This document shows positions 43,313-52,508 of a stretch of DNA of 64,000 nt, piece after piece (the first letter of the stretch is position 1; every line of letters begins with the position of its first letter). The notes beneath the pieces are model-generated. The model saw only the letters and a list, made by a program, of their open reading frames with translations, was not told where the DNA came from and ran no database searches. The translations under genes were made by a program, and so were the position numbers. Source of the DNA: Nocardia sp. NBC_00416 (lineage in GTDB: Bacteria; Actinomycetota; Actinomycetes; Mycobacteriales; Mycobacteriaceae); the NCBI RefSeq assembly GCF_036032445.1, contig NZ_CP107932.1, positions 4,962,501 through 5,026,500 on the forward strand. The letters are read 5' to 3'.

Positions 43313-43637
43313 GCGATCGTTTTCACCCCCGAAGCGGAAAAGGTACGGGCATTCTTCCGGGACATGCTCGAGCTGGAATGGATCGATGCCGGGGGCGGAT
43401 GGCGGTCTTTGCGATGCCGCCGGCCGAATTGGCCGTGCACCGGCGGAGCAGCCGGGCCACGGCCGCTATCCGATGTGTGACGACATAGAACAGACACTGG
43501 CTCAATTGCGCAGTGCGGGTGTGGAAATCGCATCCGAGATCACCGATCGATGTTGGGGTCCGGTTGCCGGAACTCGCCTGTCCGACGGCACTGAGCTGCC
43601 CGTTTATCAGCCGCTACATCCTTCACCCGGGCGGTGA
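43295..43637 (+). pseudogene. Decayed VOC/glyoxalase-family gene with two frameshifts
   Basis: The first frame reads MSSGLHAIVFTPEAEKVRAFFRDMLELEWIDAGGGW and then loses the family pattern at about 43400. A second frame (VFAMPPAELAVHRR) carries the next conserved strand to about 43440. A third frame (EQPGHGRYPMCDDIEQTLAQLRSAGVEIASEITDR, then GTRLSDGTELPVYQPLHPS) finishes the domain. Joining the three segments gives a normal VOC domain of about 114 residues, so the gene has lost its frame at two points. Sequencing error is an alternative but would need two events in 40 bp. Confidence 0.75.
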
Positions 43638-43951
43638 TTTTCACTCACCGACGCCGTGCTCTCGATTCACGGACTACGCCCGGCCGTCATATTCTGCGAT
43701 TAGCGGACCTGAAATCCGGTTATTCGGGATAACGTGACCGCTTGACGGATTCGAACGAAGATCGGGCAGTATGCGCACAGATTGCGGGAACGCGAATATC
43801 CCGGCGTCAGTCGACTGGATATCGGATCCGGCCGACCGGAAACCGGTAGGCCCTGTCCGCCGCCCGGCGCGCTCGACAACACCGATCTGACCGACCGGCA
43901 CAGAGCGGATCACAGTCAGCGATTCCGTCGCAACGATCGAGGAGATACCCC
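43638..43951. other. Gene-free stretch upstream of the DUF732 protein
   Basis: This 314-bp stretch has lower GC than its surroundings around 43690-43750. I see no gene, repeat or convincing operator in it. Confidence 0.5.
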
Positions 43952-44308
43952 ATGCTCAAATACCTGTCCGCCGCCGCCGTCGCCGCTGTTTCCGGGCTCG
44001 CGCTCACTGTCGCCGGTGGTGCGTGGTCGGCCGACGCCGAGGCAGCCGCATTGCCCGGCGTGCCGGCCGACGTCCAGGTGCACGGGCGGCTCGCGGTACT
44101 GGGCGCCGACCGCCCCGACGCCGTGGCGCTGGGTGAACAGGCGTGCGCGACGCTGCACGCGAACCCGACGTCCAGCGGTAAGCGGGCCGCGCAGCGGCAG
44201 CTCGCCGGCGCGGGGGTCGCACCCGGCGTTCAGGAGGGCTGGGTGCTGGGGACGACCGTCGACGTACTGTGCCCGGATATGGTGCCCGTGGTGACCGCAG
44301 CGGACTAG
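43952..44308 (+). CDS. Secreted DUF732-type protein
   Basis: The 118-residue protein has a signal peptide (1-32, hydrophobic AAAVAAVSGLALTVAGGAW, Ala-rich cleavage region) and a small helical domain with two Cys (ALGEQACATLHANP and TTVDVLCPDMVPVV). That is the DUF732 pattern abundant in mycobacteria and nocardiae. The two Cys should form a disulfide outside the membrane. Function is unknown. GAGGAG lies 12 nt before the ATG. It is probably monocistronic. Confidence 0.8.
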   Translation: MLKYLSAAAVAAVSGLALTVAGGAWSADAEAAALPGVPADVQVHGRLAVLGADRPDAVALGEQACATLHANPTSSGKRAAQRQLAGAGVAPGVQEGWVLGTTVDVLCPDMVPVVTAAD

Positions 44309-44371
44309 CGCTGGCAAGTCGCGAATTCGGCCGAGATCACCCACCCACTCACCCGAGTCCGGTCATCACCC

Positions 44372-45175
44372 CTAGTAAAGGAATCCGGCCAGCGCCCTGG
44401 CCACCGTTTCCGGGATCGTCGACGGCGCGAAATGCGTCTGACCGGCGAAGGTCTCGAGGGTTGTGCGGGGCATCCCCGTCGCGAGCCGTTCGACGGTCTC
44501 CGGCATCGGCTCCCAGGTATCCGAGCCCCGCATCAGCAGAGTCGGCGTGGTCACGGCCGACCAGCGATCCAGGTAGGCCGTATCCGCGATCATCGATTCG
44601 AGATCCCGGCTCCAGCCGTAGGAATCATCGGGCTCGTCCGCGGTCGGTCCAGCGTCTCCCGCGGCATCCAGCAGTGCCGTCGGAACACGGGCCACCTTCT
44701 CGGCCAGCAGTCGAACAGCCTGCTGTCGTTCACCTTTCGCGTTCAACGCGTCGTACCGGGCCAGGACGGGCGCGAGTTCGGCGCCCGCCGCGTAGAGCGG
44801 CGGCTCCCACAGGGCCAGCGAGCGAACCGGGAGTCCGGCCGCCGCGGCGTGCAAAGCGACCGTGGCTCCGTAGGACATGCCCACCAGATGCGCCGGGCGG
44901 CCGATCATATCGATGATCGCCCCGAGGTCGCGTACCTCGTCGGCGAAATGTTTCGGCGAATGGCCGGGACCGCTCGGCGCGTATCCGCGGCGGGCCGGTA
45001 GCCACACCTCGAATTGGTGCGCCAGATGTTCGGCGACCGGCTGCCACGAGTGCAGCCCGCCGCCGGAGCCGTGGATCATGATCACCGGGGATCCCGCACC
45101 GACCCGCCGGTAGTAGATCCTGGTCCCGTCGAACGACTCGAAGGACGCGGGCGGCTCGCTGGTGAATATCGGCAT
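44372..45175 (-). CDS. Alpha/beta-hydrolase
   Basis: The 267-residue protein shows IMIHGSGGGLHSWQPVAEHL (oxyanion region), nucleophile elbow GMSYGATVALHAAA (Ser about 104), the acid strand TPTLLMRGSDTWEPMPE and the terminal His in GQTHFAPSTIPE. The cap region is of average length. Such enzymes are esterases, C-C hydrolases or haloperoxidase-like proteins; there is no specific signature. It follows the flavin-enzyme genes 45317-46966 on the same strand after 141 bp and may belong to that cluster. Confidence 0.85.
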   Translation of the reverse strand: MPIFTSEPPASFESFDGTRIYYRRVGAGSPVIMIHGSGGGLHSWQPVAEHLAHQFEVWLPARRGYAPSGPGHSPKHFADEVRDLGAIIDMIGRPAHLVGMSYGATVALHAAAAGLPVRSLALWEPPLYAAGAELAPVLARYDALNAKGERQQAVRLLAEKVARVPTALLDAAGDAGPTADEPDDSYGWSRDLESMIADTAYLDRWSAVTTPTLLMRGSDTWEPMPETVERLATGMPRTTLETFAGQTHFAPSTIPETVARALAGFLY

Positions 45176-45316
45176 GCGGCTACTCTCGCAAAGCCGGGCT
45201 CACTCCTCCAGCGAATGGCCGCCGGTTTCGCCGGATAACCGATCTGGCCGGCGACACCACCGCATATTCGCTGGTTCCCGCAGTTCTCAGCGGCTTCCCG
45301 CTGGCCGAGAGGGCCG

Positions 45317-45814
45317 TCAGCTGGCGTGCAGCAGCCGGAAACGAGAACCGTGGAAGACCAGCGGGTCGCGATCGGGATGGATGGCCAGGCGGTGGATGCG
45401 CAGGATCACCACGGTGTGGTCACCGGCGGGGACGTGCGCTTCGGGCGTTCCCTCGATCCAGACCGAGGCGCCCTGGATGAACACCGCTTCGCCGGTGCCC
45501 GCGTGCAGTTCCAGGTCATGGAAGCGGTCGCCCGTGCGCGAACTCAGCGAACGCGCTGCCCCCTGCTGGTCGGTGCCGAGCAGGCTCAGGCCGAGATAGC
45601 CCGCGTCGACGAGCCGGGTCCAGGTGGCCGAGCTGTTCTGGATGCAGAACGACACCAGCGGCGGGTCCAGGGAGACCGGGACGAAGGTGCTCACCGCCAG
45701 GCCGTCCGGTTTGCCGTCGATCTGGGCGCAGACCGCGACGACCCCGCTCGGGAAGTTGGCGAAAGCGCGGCGCAGGCCGGTGCCGTCGGCGGGTGTTTCG
45801 AAGACTTCGTTCAT
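45317..45814 (-). CDS. Flavin reductase (HpaC/StyB-like)
   Basis: The 165-residue split-barrel flavin reductase has LRRAFANFPSGVVAVCAQIDGKPDGLAVSTFVPVSLDPPLVSFCIQ, SATWTRLVDAGYLGLSLLG, RFHDLELHAGTGEAVFIQGASVWIEG and the C-terminal GDHTVVILRI. These proteins reduce FMN or FAD with NAD(P)H and release it to a partner monooxygenase. It starts 10 bp after an NAD(P)H:FMN reductase gene and lies downstream of a StyA-like remnant, as expected for the reductase half of a two-component system that has lost its oxygenase. It could now serve another flavin monooxygenase. Confidence 0.9.
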   Translation of the reverse strand: MNEVFETPADGTGLRRAFANFPSGVVAVCAQIDGKPDGLAVSTFVPVSLDPPLVSFCIQNSSATWTRLVDAGYLGLSLLGTDQQGAARSLSSRTGDRFHDLELHAGTGEAVFIQGASVWIEGTPEAHVPAGDHTVVILRIHRLAIHPDRDPLVFHGSRFRLLHAS

Positions 45815-45824
45815 GATTCGCCCT

Positions 45825-46331
45825 TCACTTCGAGTGGGAAACCGCAGACAGCGCCTGCGCCACCGGCTGCCACCGCTCGGCGTACGCGTCGAGGACGCCG
45901 TCCTCCGCGAACGTCCGGTCGGCGAGGTAGAGCCCGGGTAGGGCGGTGGTGGCGCCCAACTCCACCAGGACCGGTTTGAGCAGCAGATCCGGGGCGAGCG
46001 CGTGGGCGGGCCCGGCGCCCAGCATCAGCGGAACGGCGAGTACCCCGGCGAGTCCGGTACCGCCCTCGAACTGTTCCAGGAACAGCTTCAGCAAACCCGT
46101 GTAAGTGGCCTTGAACGTAGGGCTGGCGAAGATCACCAACTCCGAGGCCGACACCGCGCGCGCGGCCTCGCCGACCGCCGGATCACCCCAGCTGAGCAGG
46201 CCGGGCCCGAATTCGACCAGGTCGATGACCGCGGGCTCGGTATCCGGGCGCAGTGCCCGGGCCAGGCCCACGGCCGCCGTCAGAGTTCGGGATGCCGGTT
46301 TCGGGTTACCGACCACAACCGTCACGGTCAC
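45825..46331 (-). CDS. NADPH-dependent FMN reductase (SsuE/MsuE type)
   Basis: The 168-residue flavodoxin-like protein opens with TVVVGNPKPASRTLTAAVGLARAL (the GxPxxxSxT flavin-phosphate loop), followed by ELVIFASPTFKATYTGLLKLFLEQFEGG (a YTGLLKxFLD-type motif) and PLMLGAGPAHALAPD. It provides reduced FMN for two-component monooxygenases such as alkanesulfonate oxygenases. It is coupled closely to the HpaC-like flavin reductase downstream and 50 bp behind the StyA-like fragment. Having two flavin reductases with no intact oxygenase in the cluster is unusual. Confidence 0.9.
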   Translation of the reverse strand: MTVTVVVGNPKPASRTLTAAVGLARALRPDTEPAVIDLVEFGPGLLSWGDPAVGEAARAVSASELVIFASPTFKATYTGLLKLFLEQFEGGTGLAGVLAVPLMLGAGPAHALAPDLLLKPVLVELGATTALPGLYLADRTFAEDGVLDAYAERWQPVAQALSAVSHSK

Positions 46332-46381
46332 GCCGTAGCCTCCTGTCCCCGGCGCAGGCCGGTTCGACTCGTGCTGTCCTG

Positions 46382-46966
46382 TCAGTTCAGCATCCGGGGC
46401 CCTGCTACGGGAGGGTTCGGCTCTGCGCGATCGGAACCGGCCGACCGGGTCAGCACATACAGGCCCTGTAGAGACCCGGGCGAACCCTGATGAACCGGGC
46501 GGTCGACACCGGGCGGGAAGTACCCGGCCAGGCGGCCGCGACCAGTGGCGACAAGGGTGAGATCGGTGGTCGCGGCGATCGCGCCCAGCGATTCCGGGGT
46601 CACCGATTCCACCAGGAAGGCGCCGCCCCGTTCCACGAAAGACGCGATCCGGCCGGAGGTCTCGAACGAACTGTCGACGGTGACGCCGACGTAGCCGTCG
46701 AAGGCGATGCGACCGACGGGTCGCTGGCCTCGGGTGTGGTGACGGGCGGTTGCGGGCAGCCCGACAGACCGCCGCGGGCCCGCGGACCCGGTGGGACGCC
46801 CACCCGCCCGCGTCTCGTCGCGCAGTGCCGCGCGATCGCGGTCACTGTAGAGGGCGACGTCGAAGCCGGCGTCGAGCAACCCCAGCGCCGCGGTGACGCC
46901 CGCGGGGTCGGCGCCGATCACCGCGGCCGTACGGGCCGCGGTGACAGGCGAATTCTGTGGTGTCAT
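46382..46966 (-). pseudogene. Remnant of a StyA-type flavin monooxygenase
   Basis: The 194-residue frame (start MTPQNSPV) resembles the N-terminal half of styrene-monooxygenase-like flavoproteins: AAVIGADPAGVTAALGLLDAGFDVALYSDRD (FAD motif), then FERGGAFLVESVTP-type segments (RIASFVERGGAFLVESVTPE, SLGAIAATTDLTLVATGRGRLAGYFPP) that match the region following the FAD-binding beta strands. The intervening 60 residues (DETRAGGRPTGSAGPRRSVGL, then TARHHTRGQR) are unlike the family and look frame-scrambled. A stop cuts the protein at about half the usual ~400 residues. I infer a decayed oxygenase of the cluster. Confidence 0.65.
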
Positions 46967-47127
46967 GCAGGCATGCTGCAAGGTCGTGATCCCCGGAAGC
47001 AGTATTGCGCTCAGCGAGAATCATTTCCGACTGTTCGGATTCAGTGAAACATCCCGTCCCACTTATGGTTTCGAACAACCACAGGGCTGTCCGGAATCCC
47101 GGACGGGACAGGCTCGGCCGGAGGGGC

Positions 47128-47463
47128 CTACTGAGTCTTACCGAGGCATTCCGAGACGATCTTGTTGGTCGCGGCGCGCGCCTTGTCGGCGTCCTCCTGG
47201 CTCATGCCCAGGGTTTCCGGGTCGGCCATCCGGGTGTCGAATTCGTCGCTGACCATGGTCTGCAGGCCGTCTTGCGAAATGCCCTCCGAGATGTACAGTT
47301 TCGCGGCGCAGTCGGCGAAGGCCGGATCCTGCAGCCCCTTCTCCTGCAGAGACTTGGACAGATCCGCCTCGGTCAGCGCAGGCGCGGATTCGGTATCGCT
47401 ACCGCAGGCCGCCGCGAACAGCGGCAGAATCACGAAGGTCGCGGTAATCAGGGTCTTCCGCAC
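47128..47463 (-). CDS. Small probable lipoprotein
   Basis: The 111-residue protein has a short signal MRKTLITATFVILPLFAAAC with lipobox FAAAC (Cys20), then a helical domain with two further Cys (PAFADCAAKLYI, KIVSECLGKTQ) that can pair. It is acidic and predicted to be anchored on the outer face of the membrane. A similar short sequence with paired Cys occurs in actinobacterial sensor and binding lipoproteins, but I do not recognise the family. Its 5' region (47464-47888) is gene-free. Confidence 0.75.
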   Translation of the reverse strand: MRKTLITATFVILPLFAAACGSDTESAPALTEADLSKSLQEKGLQDPAFADCAAKLYISEGISQDGLQTMVSDEFDTRMADPETLGMSQEDADKARAATNKIVSECLGKTQ

Positions 47464-47888
47464 CGGGTTCCTCTCTCAGATGTATCGCACGGATGCCGCG
47501 TCGACCGGGGAACAGTTACCCGCGGCCGCCCGCATGACGTCCACGCATGTGTGTAGTCGCAGTCACACTCGGCCCGCAACCTGGGGCCCGAAATTTCGAC
47601 ATGACTCACACTGGAGATCCGCGCGGTCGCGCGCCGGATATCCGGAATTCGCACACCGTGTTCCAGGCTCCGAGTCGCGGTACAGACGCATGAAAGCTAC
47701 ATTTCCTCGATCATGTCTCTTATAATCCGGCCGCCGGGACGTGCTCCCGGCCCGTCAGCCCCGCTTGCCCCGGGCTCCCCGAACAGCGGCGACGACACCT
47801 TCTCCGCCGCGCGAAAAGCAACTGAGGGCTAGCGCCTGCTGTTAGGCTCGGCACCCGCAATCCCGCATCGCGATCGGAGAGCCGGAAC
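47464..47888. other. Gene-free stretch
   Basis: The 425-bp stretch between the small lipoprotein and an alpha/beta-hydrolase gene holds only a GTGTG/CACAC inverted repeat at about 47551-47570, in an otherwise featureless region. No gene, tRNA or known operator is seen. Confidence 0.5.
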
Positions 47889-48701
47889 ATGACGACCCTC
47901 AACCACCACCGCGTCGGCCGCGGTGAACCCCTGGTGCTGGTCCACGGGGTCGGCAGCCGGTGGCAGGTCTGGGAACCGATCATCGACGCGCTCGCCGAAC
48001 ATTTCGACGTGATCGCGGTGGACCTCCCCGGTTTCGGCGAATCGGCCCCACTGCCGCGCACCACGGTCGACACGCTGACCGACGCGCTCGCCGACTTCCT
48101 GGCCGACGAGGGCATCGACCGCCCCCACCTGGCCGGCAATTCGATGGGCGGCGGGATCGCGCTGAACCTGGGTGCGCGCGGCCTCGCCCGCTCGGTGACA
48201 GCCTTCTCCCCGATCTTCTTCTGGGACACCCCGGGCCGGATCTGGTGCCAGCAATCGCTGGGACAGTCCAAGAGACTCGGTCGCATCCTCGGGCCGACCA
48301 TGCCCAAGGTCCTCGGCACCGCACTCGGCCGAACCCTGTTCCTGGGCCTGGTCTTCGGCAAACCGTGGGCGGTCGGCAGCGGGATCGCGCTGGACACCGC
48401 ACACGGCGCCGTCGATTCCCTGGGGTTCTCCCCCGCCCTGGACTCGTTCACCGACGCCGGGCTGCACGATCCCGGCGCACTCGCCGAACTCCCGGTCACG
48501 ATCGCGTGGGGCAACCGGGACATCCTGCTCACCTACGCTACGCAGAGCCGCCGCGCCCGGAAGGTGCTGCCGCGGGCCCGCCACATCACCCTCGAGGGCA
48601 GCGGCCACACGCCGTTCTACGACGATCCCGACGCCTGCGCCCGCGTACTGCTGGACTTGCTGCCCACGCAGCCGGGCGACCACGGCGGCGGCCGGCCCTG
48701 A
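47889..48701 (+). CDS. Alpha/beta-fold hydrolase
   Basis: The 270-residue protein shows LVLVHGVGSRWQVWEPIIDAL, VIAVDLPGFGES, the nucleophile elbow AGNSMGGGIALNLGARG (Ser of GNSMGG), the acid region TIAWGNRDILL and the terminal His in GSGHTPFYDDPD. The sequence fits lipase/esterase or meta-cleavage-type hydrolases of mycobacteria. GGAG lies just upstream of the ATG. It is convergent with the crotonase gene, with little space between them. The substrate is unknown. Confidence 0.9.
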   Translation: MTTLNHHRVGRGEPLVLVHGVGSRWQVWEPIIDALAEHFDVIAVDLPGFGESAPLPRTTVDTLTDALADFLADEGIDRPHLAGNSMGGGIALNLGARGLARSVTAFSPIFFWDTPGRIWCQQSLGQSKRLGRILGPTMPKVLGTALGRTLFLGLVFGKPWAVGSGIALDTAHGAVDSLGFSPALDSFTDAGLHDPGALAELPVTIAWGNRDILLTYATQSRRARKVLPRARHITLEGSGHTPFYDDPDACARVLLDLLPTQPGDHGGGRP

Positions 48702-48717
48702 TCCTTCGGCATCCCGC

Positions 48718-49485
48718 TCAGCGGCCCTGCCACACCGGGTCGCGCTTCTCCGCGAAGGCCAGCGCACCTTCGGCCGCGTCCTTGGAAACCAGTGCTGGAA
48801 GGGCGATTTCGCCCTGCTTCGCGAATCCCTCCGCCGCACTCCAGTCGGGGGTCTCGTCGATGATCCGCTTACTCGCCGCCACCGCGAGCGGGGCGGCGGC
48901 CGCGATCTCACCGGCCAGCTCCAGCGCGACCTCGAGCGCCTCGCCCGGTTCGGTCACCCGGTTGACCAGGCCCAGCTGATAGAGCCGCTCCGCGCTGATC
49001 CGGCCGCCGGTGAGGGCCAGTTCGGCGACGATACTGCGCGGCAGCCGCTGGGTCAGCCGCATCACTCCGCCCGCCGCCGCCACCAGGCCGCGTTTCACCT
49101 CGGGGATACCGAATTTCGCGTCCCGCGCCGCGACGATCAGATCGCCGGACAGCGCCAGTTCGAAACCGCCGGCGAGCGCGAACCCTTCGACCGCGGAGAT
49201 CATGGGTTTCGCCGGCGGGGCAGCGGCGATACCGAGCGGGCCACGACGCTCCGTCATCGGCACCTCACCGCGCGACATCGCGATCAGATCCATTCCGGCA
49301 CTGAAAGTTCCCTCGGCTCCGGTGAGCACGAGAACCCGGGCCGAGTCGTCGGCCTCGAACTCGTCGATCGCGGCCTCGATCGCCTTCGCGGTGGCCAGGT
49401 CGATGGCATTGCGCGCCCCGGGCCGGTTCACCGTGAGCACGGTTATCGCATCGCACCGGTCCAGGAGCACGGTGTCGGTCATCAA
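48718..49485 (-). CDS. Enoyl-CoA hydratase/isomerase (crotonase family)
   Basis: The 255-residue crotonase-fold protein has the oxyanion segments FSAGMDLIAMSRG and EGFALAGGFELALSGDLIVAA, then FGIPEVKRGLVAAAGGVMRL. Where bona fide hydratases keep two Glu, this one has Glu in IPEVKRG, while the other position is less certain, so it may be an isomerase, hydrolase or hydratase. Its start overlaps the stop of the thiolase-like gene (49482-49485), so both are expressed together as part of an acyl-CoA degradation unit. Confidence 0.92.
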   Translation of the reverse strand: MMTDTVLLDRCDAITVLTVNRPGARNAIDLATAKAIEAAIDEFEADDSARVLVLTGAEGTFSAGMDLIAMSRGEVPMTERRGPLGIAAAPPAKPMISAVEGFALAGGFELALSGDLIVAARDAKFGIPEVKRGLVAAAGGVMRLTQRLPRSIVAELALTGGRISAERLYQLGLVNRVTEPGEALEVALELAGEIAAAAPLAVAASKRIIDETPDWSAAEGFAKQGEIALPALVSKDAAEGALAFAEKRDPVWQGR

Positions 49486-51002
49486 GCTGTCCTCTCGCTG
49501 CGCAGAATGAAACGGTCGGCGGCGGTGATATCGATGGCGGCGCCCAACCGGTCGCCGGTGGTGCAGGCCGCGATGGTCTCCTCGTCCGTCGCCCGGATCA
49601 GTATGCGGGCCCCGGCCGGGTTGAGAGCACTGGCCACCACGGCTTCGGGTTCATCGCCCGCGGACCCTTTGCGGTGCGGGACCGTGTACGCCTCGAGCAC
49701 CGCCGGGCCCGTATAGCCGGGGGCGGTGGCGCGCCGGGCGACCGGAACCTCGGCTTCCACGGGACCGAACAGCTCCGCCGGCGGTTTCGCCGAGTACACG
49801 CCGACGCCGTGCTTGGTGATGTACCAGCCGAGAGCGGTGGTCAGACCGTAGTCACCGGGATGGCGACGCAGCACCTCGACCATGGTGGCGATCCCGTGGG
49901 TGCTGTAGTTGTTGCCCGGGCCGCCGCCGAAGGTCAGGCCACCGGTCACGGTCAGCGGTCGCGTGGGATCGTCGAGGGGCAGGCCCAGCGCCGCCGCACC
50001 GACCTGCACGGCCACCGGGAAGCACGAGTACAGGTCGATATGCGCGATATCGTCGATTCCGATTCCGGCGCCCGCCAGGGCCGCCCGGCCGGCCGCCGCG
50101 ATCGCGGGAGACGCCGCCATATCCGTCCGTTCGGAAAGGAACCAGGTATCGGTGGCGGTGGCGCCGCCGTGCGGGAAGACCCAGAGGTCCCGGGGCACGC
50201 CGGCCGCGTCCGCCGCCGCGGCACTGCACAGGATCAGTCCGGCTCCTTGATCGACGGTCAGGTTCGCCATCAGCAGTTTCGGATACGGAGTGGAGACCAT
50301 CCGGTTGTCGGGCCCGGTGGTGATCAGTTCCGACGTGCTGCGTTCGCGGGGCAGCCAGGCATACGGGTTGGCCGCCGCCACCCCGGAGAACTGGGACCAC
50401 AGCCGGCCGATCCGGGCCAGATGCGCATCCTCGTCCAGCCCGAGCCGGTTTCGCATCGCGGATTCCATCAGGGCGTACACGTAGATCGGGCCCCACAGGC
50501 CGGCCGCGGTCTCCATCTCGGTATTGGGCGCGTCATCGGCGCCGACGACCTGGTCGGGACGCGCGCGCTCGTCCAGTTCCGGCCAGTCCGGTTCGATGCC
50601 GGACTTCTTGGCGACGTTCCACGAGAACACCGCCTCGGCCCCGCAGAGCAGGGCGATATCGGATTTGCCCGCGGCGATATCGCGTGCCAGCAGGTTCAGC
50701 AGCCGCTGCGGCGCGTCACCGCCGTAGGGCGCCGACTGCAGCGTCCGCTTCGGCGTGGCACCCAGGTCGGCCGCGACCAGGGTGCCCAGGTCGGAGTACT
50801 GACGGCTGACCGGAGACACCGAGGCGATCACGTCGGCCGCCCGCAGCAGCGCGTCCCCGGTTCCGCTGTCGGCACCGGCCCGGCGCAGCGATTCGGCCGC
50901 GAGCTCGACCGGTCCCGGCAGGCCCGGTTCACCGGGTCGGTGCACGATCTGTCCTACGCCGACGAGCACCGGTGTGCGCGGGTCCATTCCGGTCGGCAGC
51001 AT
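49482..51002 (-). CDS. Thiolase-superfamily acetyl-CoA acetyltransferase-like protein
   Basis: The 506-residue protein starts TPVLVGVGQIVHRPGEP and has LLCGAEAVFSWNVAKKSG, HIDLYSCFPVAVQVGAAALGL and GGLTFGGGPGNNYSTHGIATMVEVLR, the shape of the SCP2-thiolase-like branch that lacks the classical N-terminal Cys loop and carries an additional C-terminal OB-like domain (DEPEAVVASALNPAGARILIRATD). It is annotated as acetyl-CoA acetyltransferase in mycobacteria. It probably works with the overlapping crotonase gene in breakdown of an unusual acyl chain. The catalytic Cys is likely the one in YSCFP. Confidence 0.88.
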   Translation of the reverse strand: MLPTGMDPRTPVLVGVGQIVHRPGEPGLPGPVELAAESLRRAGADSGTGDALLRAADVIASVSPVSRQYSDLGTLVAADLGATPKRTLQSAPYGGDAPQRLLNLLARDIAAGKSDIALLCGAEAVFSWNVAKKSGIEPDWPELDERARPDQVVGADDAPNTEMETAAGLWGPIYVYALMESAMRNRLGLDEDAHLARIGRLWSQFSGVAAANPYAWLPRERSTSELITTGPDNRMVSTPYPKLLMANLTVDQGAGLILCSAAAADAAGVPRDLWVFPHGGATATDTWFLSERTDMAASPAIAAAGRAALAGAGIGIDDIAHIDLYSCFPVAVQVGAAALGLPLDDPTRPLTVTGGLTFGGGPGNNYSTHGIATMVEVLRRHPGDYGLTTALGWYITKHGVGVYSAKPPAELFGPVEAEVPVARRATAPGYTGPAVLEAYTVPHRKGSAGDEPEAVVASALNPAGARILIRATDEETIAACTTGDRLGAAIDITAADRFILRSERTA

Positions 51003-51307
51003 GCGTCCTCCGCTTCCTCACTGAAGTAACCCGCTGAAATGCGCGGTTAACTTCTCGATTAGACCATGGAGTGATCTATGTCGCCTGTGGACCGACACCC
51101 GGACACCGCCTATCGCATGACAAATCACCGCTTCTACCGGCCGCGCGCATGACACCGGCACGGAACCGCCGATATTGCGTCTGATCAGGCCTGATCCACT
51201 GCTAACATGTCCGCGTTCTGCCAGCCAGTCGAAATGTTCCGTGTATCCATCGAGGCGCCCCCTATATGACCGCGGCGTCTTTGACATGACCCGGAGGTCC
51301 GACGGTC
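51003..51307. other. Intergenic region upstream of the first DUF4185 gene
   Basis: This 305-bp stretch holds no gene. It is relatively AT-rich near 51045-51090 (TTAACTTCTCGATTAGACC). I assign no operator. Confidence 0.45.
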
Positions 51308-52414
51308 TTGAAGAGAACCGGTTCCATACTTATGTCTTTGCTGGCGGGCGCCTCGGCCGCACTGCTCGCGACCACCACACCGGCAACCGCGAATCCCAAC
51401 GCCATCAATCCGATTCCCGTACTGAACGGCACCAACGGACTCCCTCAGTTACACGGAGCCACCCGGGCCGTTTTCCAGGCGACCGGAATGGCCAGCCCGA
51501 ACGGAACCCAGAACTACAACATGCTCGGCACCGATCTGGGCATCATGTGGGACAACGGGCAAGGCGAAATGCTGACCGCGTTCGGCGATACCGCCGGATT
51601 CGGTTTTCCCAATCTTCTCGCGGGCAGCATGTGGGCGTGGCGCAGCAATGTGCTGGTCCGCAGCCACACCCGCGATCCACGCCAGGGCATCTACTTCGAC
51701 AGCGTGGTCCGCGATGTGTTCGGCCAGGCCAGGGACCTGATCCCCAGCCCGAAGATCCCGCTGCTGGAGATCAGCCGAATTCCCACCGCCGGTATCTCCG
51801 TGGGCGGTGTTCAGTACATGAGCCTGATGTCGGTGAAAACCTGGGACACCCCGGGAGAATGGACCACGAATTACTCCGGCCTGGCCGCCTCTGCCGATAA
51901 CGGTGAAACCTGGGCCGATCTCGCCTTCACCCGCCGGCCCAACGAGGGCGCGAACCGCAATTTCCAGATGAATTCCTTCCTCAAAGACGGCGGTTACGTT
52001 TACGTCTACGGCACCGCCTCGGGCCGGGACAATGCCGCGTACGTTTCCCGGGTACGAGAGCCGGATATCCAGAACCTGGGCGCCTACGAATACTGGGACG
52101 GTGGCGGCTGGAAACATGGCGACGTGAATGCCGCGCGACCGATCATGCACGGTGTCGGTGAACTGTCGGTCATGTGGAACGACTATTTGGGGCAATTCGT
52201 ATCGCTCACCACCGACCCGTTCAACTCGGTGGTCATGCGTACGGCCGGATCTCCGGCGGGCCCGTGGAGTGAACCGCGCGTATTGATCGATACGCGCGAA
52301 TTGCCCTCGGCCTACGCGCCGTCGATTTTCCCATATCAAACCGGTAGCGATCTGTACTTCCTCACCACCGTTCACAATCAGTACAACGTCGTACTGATGC
52401 GCACACAGCTGTGA
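51308..52414 (+). CDS. Secreted DUF4185 protein (probable GH183 endo-D-arabinanase), copy 1
   Basis: The 368-residue protein probably uses TTG 51308 (GGAGG 10 nt upstream, KR-containing signal peptide); ATG 51332 is an alternative. Signal peptide about 1-28 (cleaved near ATANPNA). The body is a single beta-propeller-like domain with LGTDLGIMWDNGQGEMLTAFGDTAGFG, MWAWRSNVL, GISVGGVQYMSLMSVKTW, YVSRVREPDIQNLGAYEYWDG and LTTDPFNSVVMRT. DUF4185 proteins have been shown to cleave the D-arabinan of mycobacterial arabinogalactan and lipoarabinomannan (family GH183), so a role in remodelling of this organism's own or a competitor's cell wall is likely. A close paralogue lies at 57487. Confidence 0.88.
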   Translation: MKRTGSILMSLLAGASAALLATTTPATANPNAINPIPVLNGTNGLPQLHGATRAVFQATGMASPNGTQNYNMLGTDLGIMWDNGQGEMLTAFGDTAGFGFPNLLAGSMWAWRSNVLVRSHTRDPRQGIYFDSVVRDVFGQARDLIPSPKIPLLEISRIPTAGISVGGVQYMSLMSVKTWDTPGEWTTNYSGLAASADNGETWADLAFTRRPNEGANRNFQMNSFLKDGGYVYVYGTASGRDNAAYVSRVREPDIQNLGAYEYWDGGGWKHGDVNAARPIMHGVGELSVMWNDYLGQFVSLTTDPFNSVVMRTAGSPAGPWSEPRVLIDTRELPSAYAPSIFPYQTGSDLYFLTTVHNQYNVVLMRTQL

Positions 52415-52508
52415 GCATCGCACCGGATTTTGCTCCACCGCTTGACCTGAACAATAGTTGAGGTGTGAGGCTGGGTCGCGACACTCCGACGAACCAGCAG
52501 GAGACCCC

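Noticed and set aside
47551..47570. GTGTG/CACAC inverted repeat as a CRP site
   Set aside because: The arms lack the GTGA-N6-TCAC core and the spacing is wrong.
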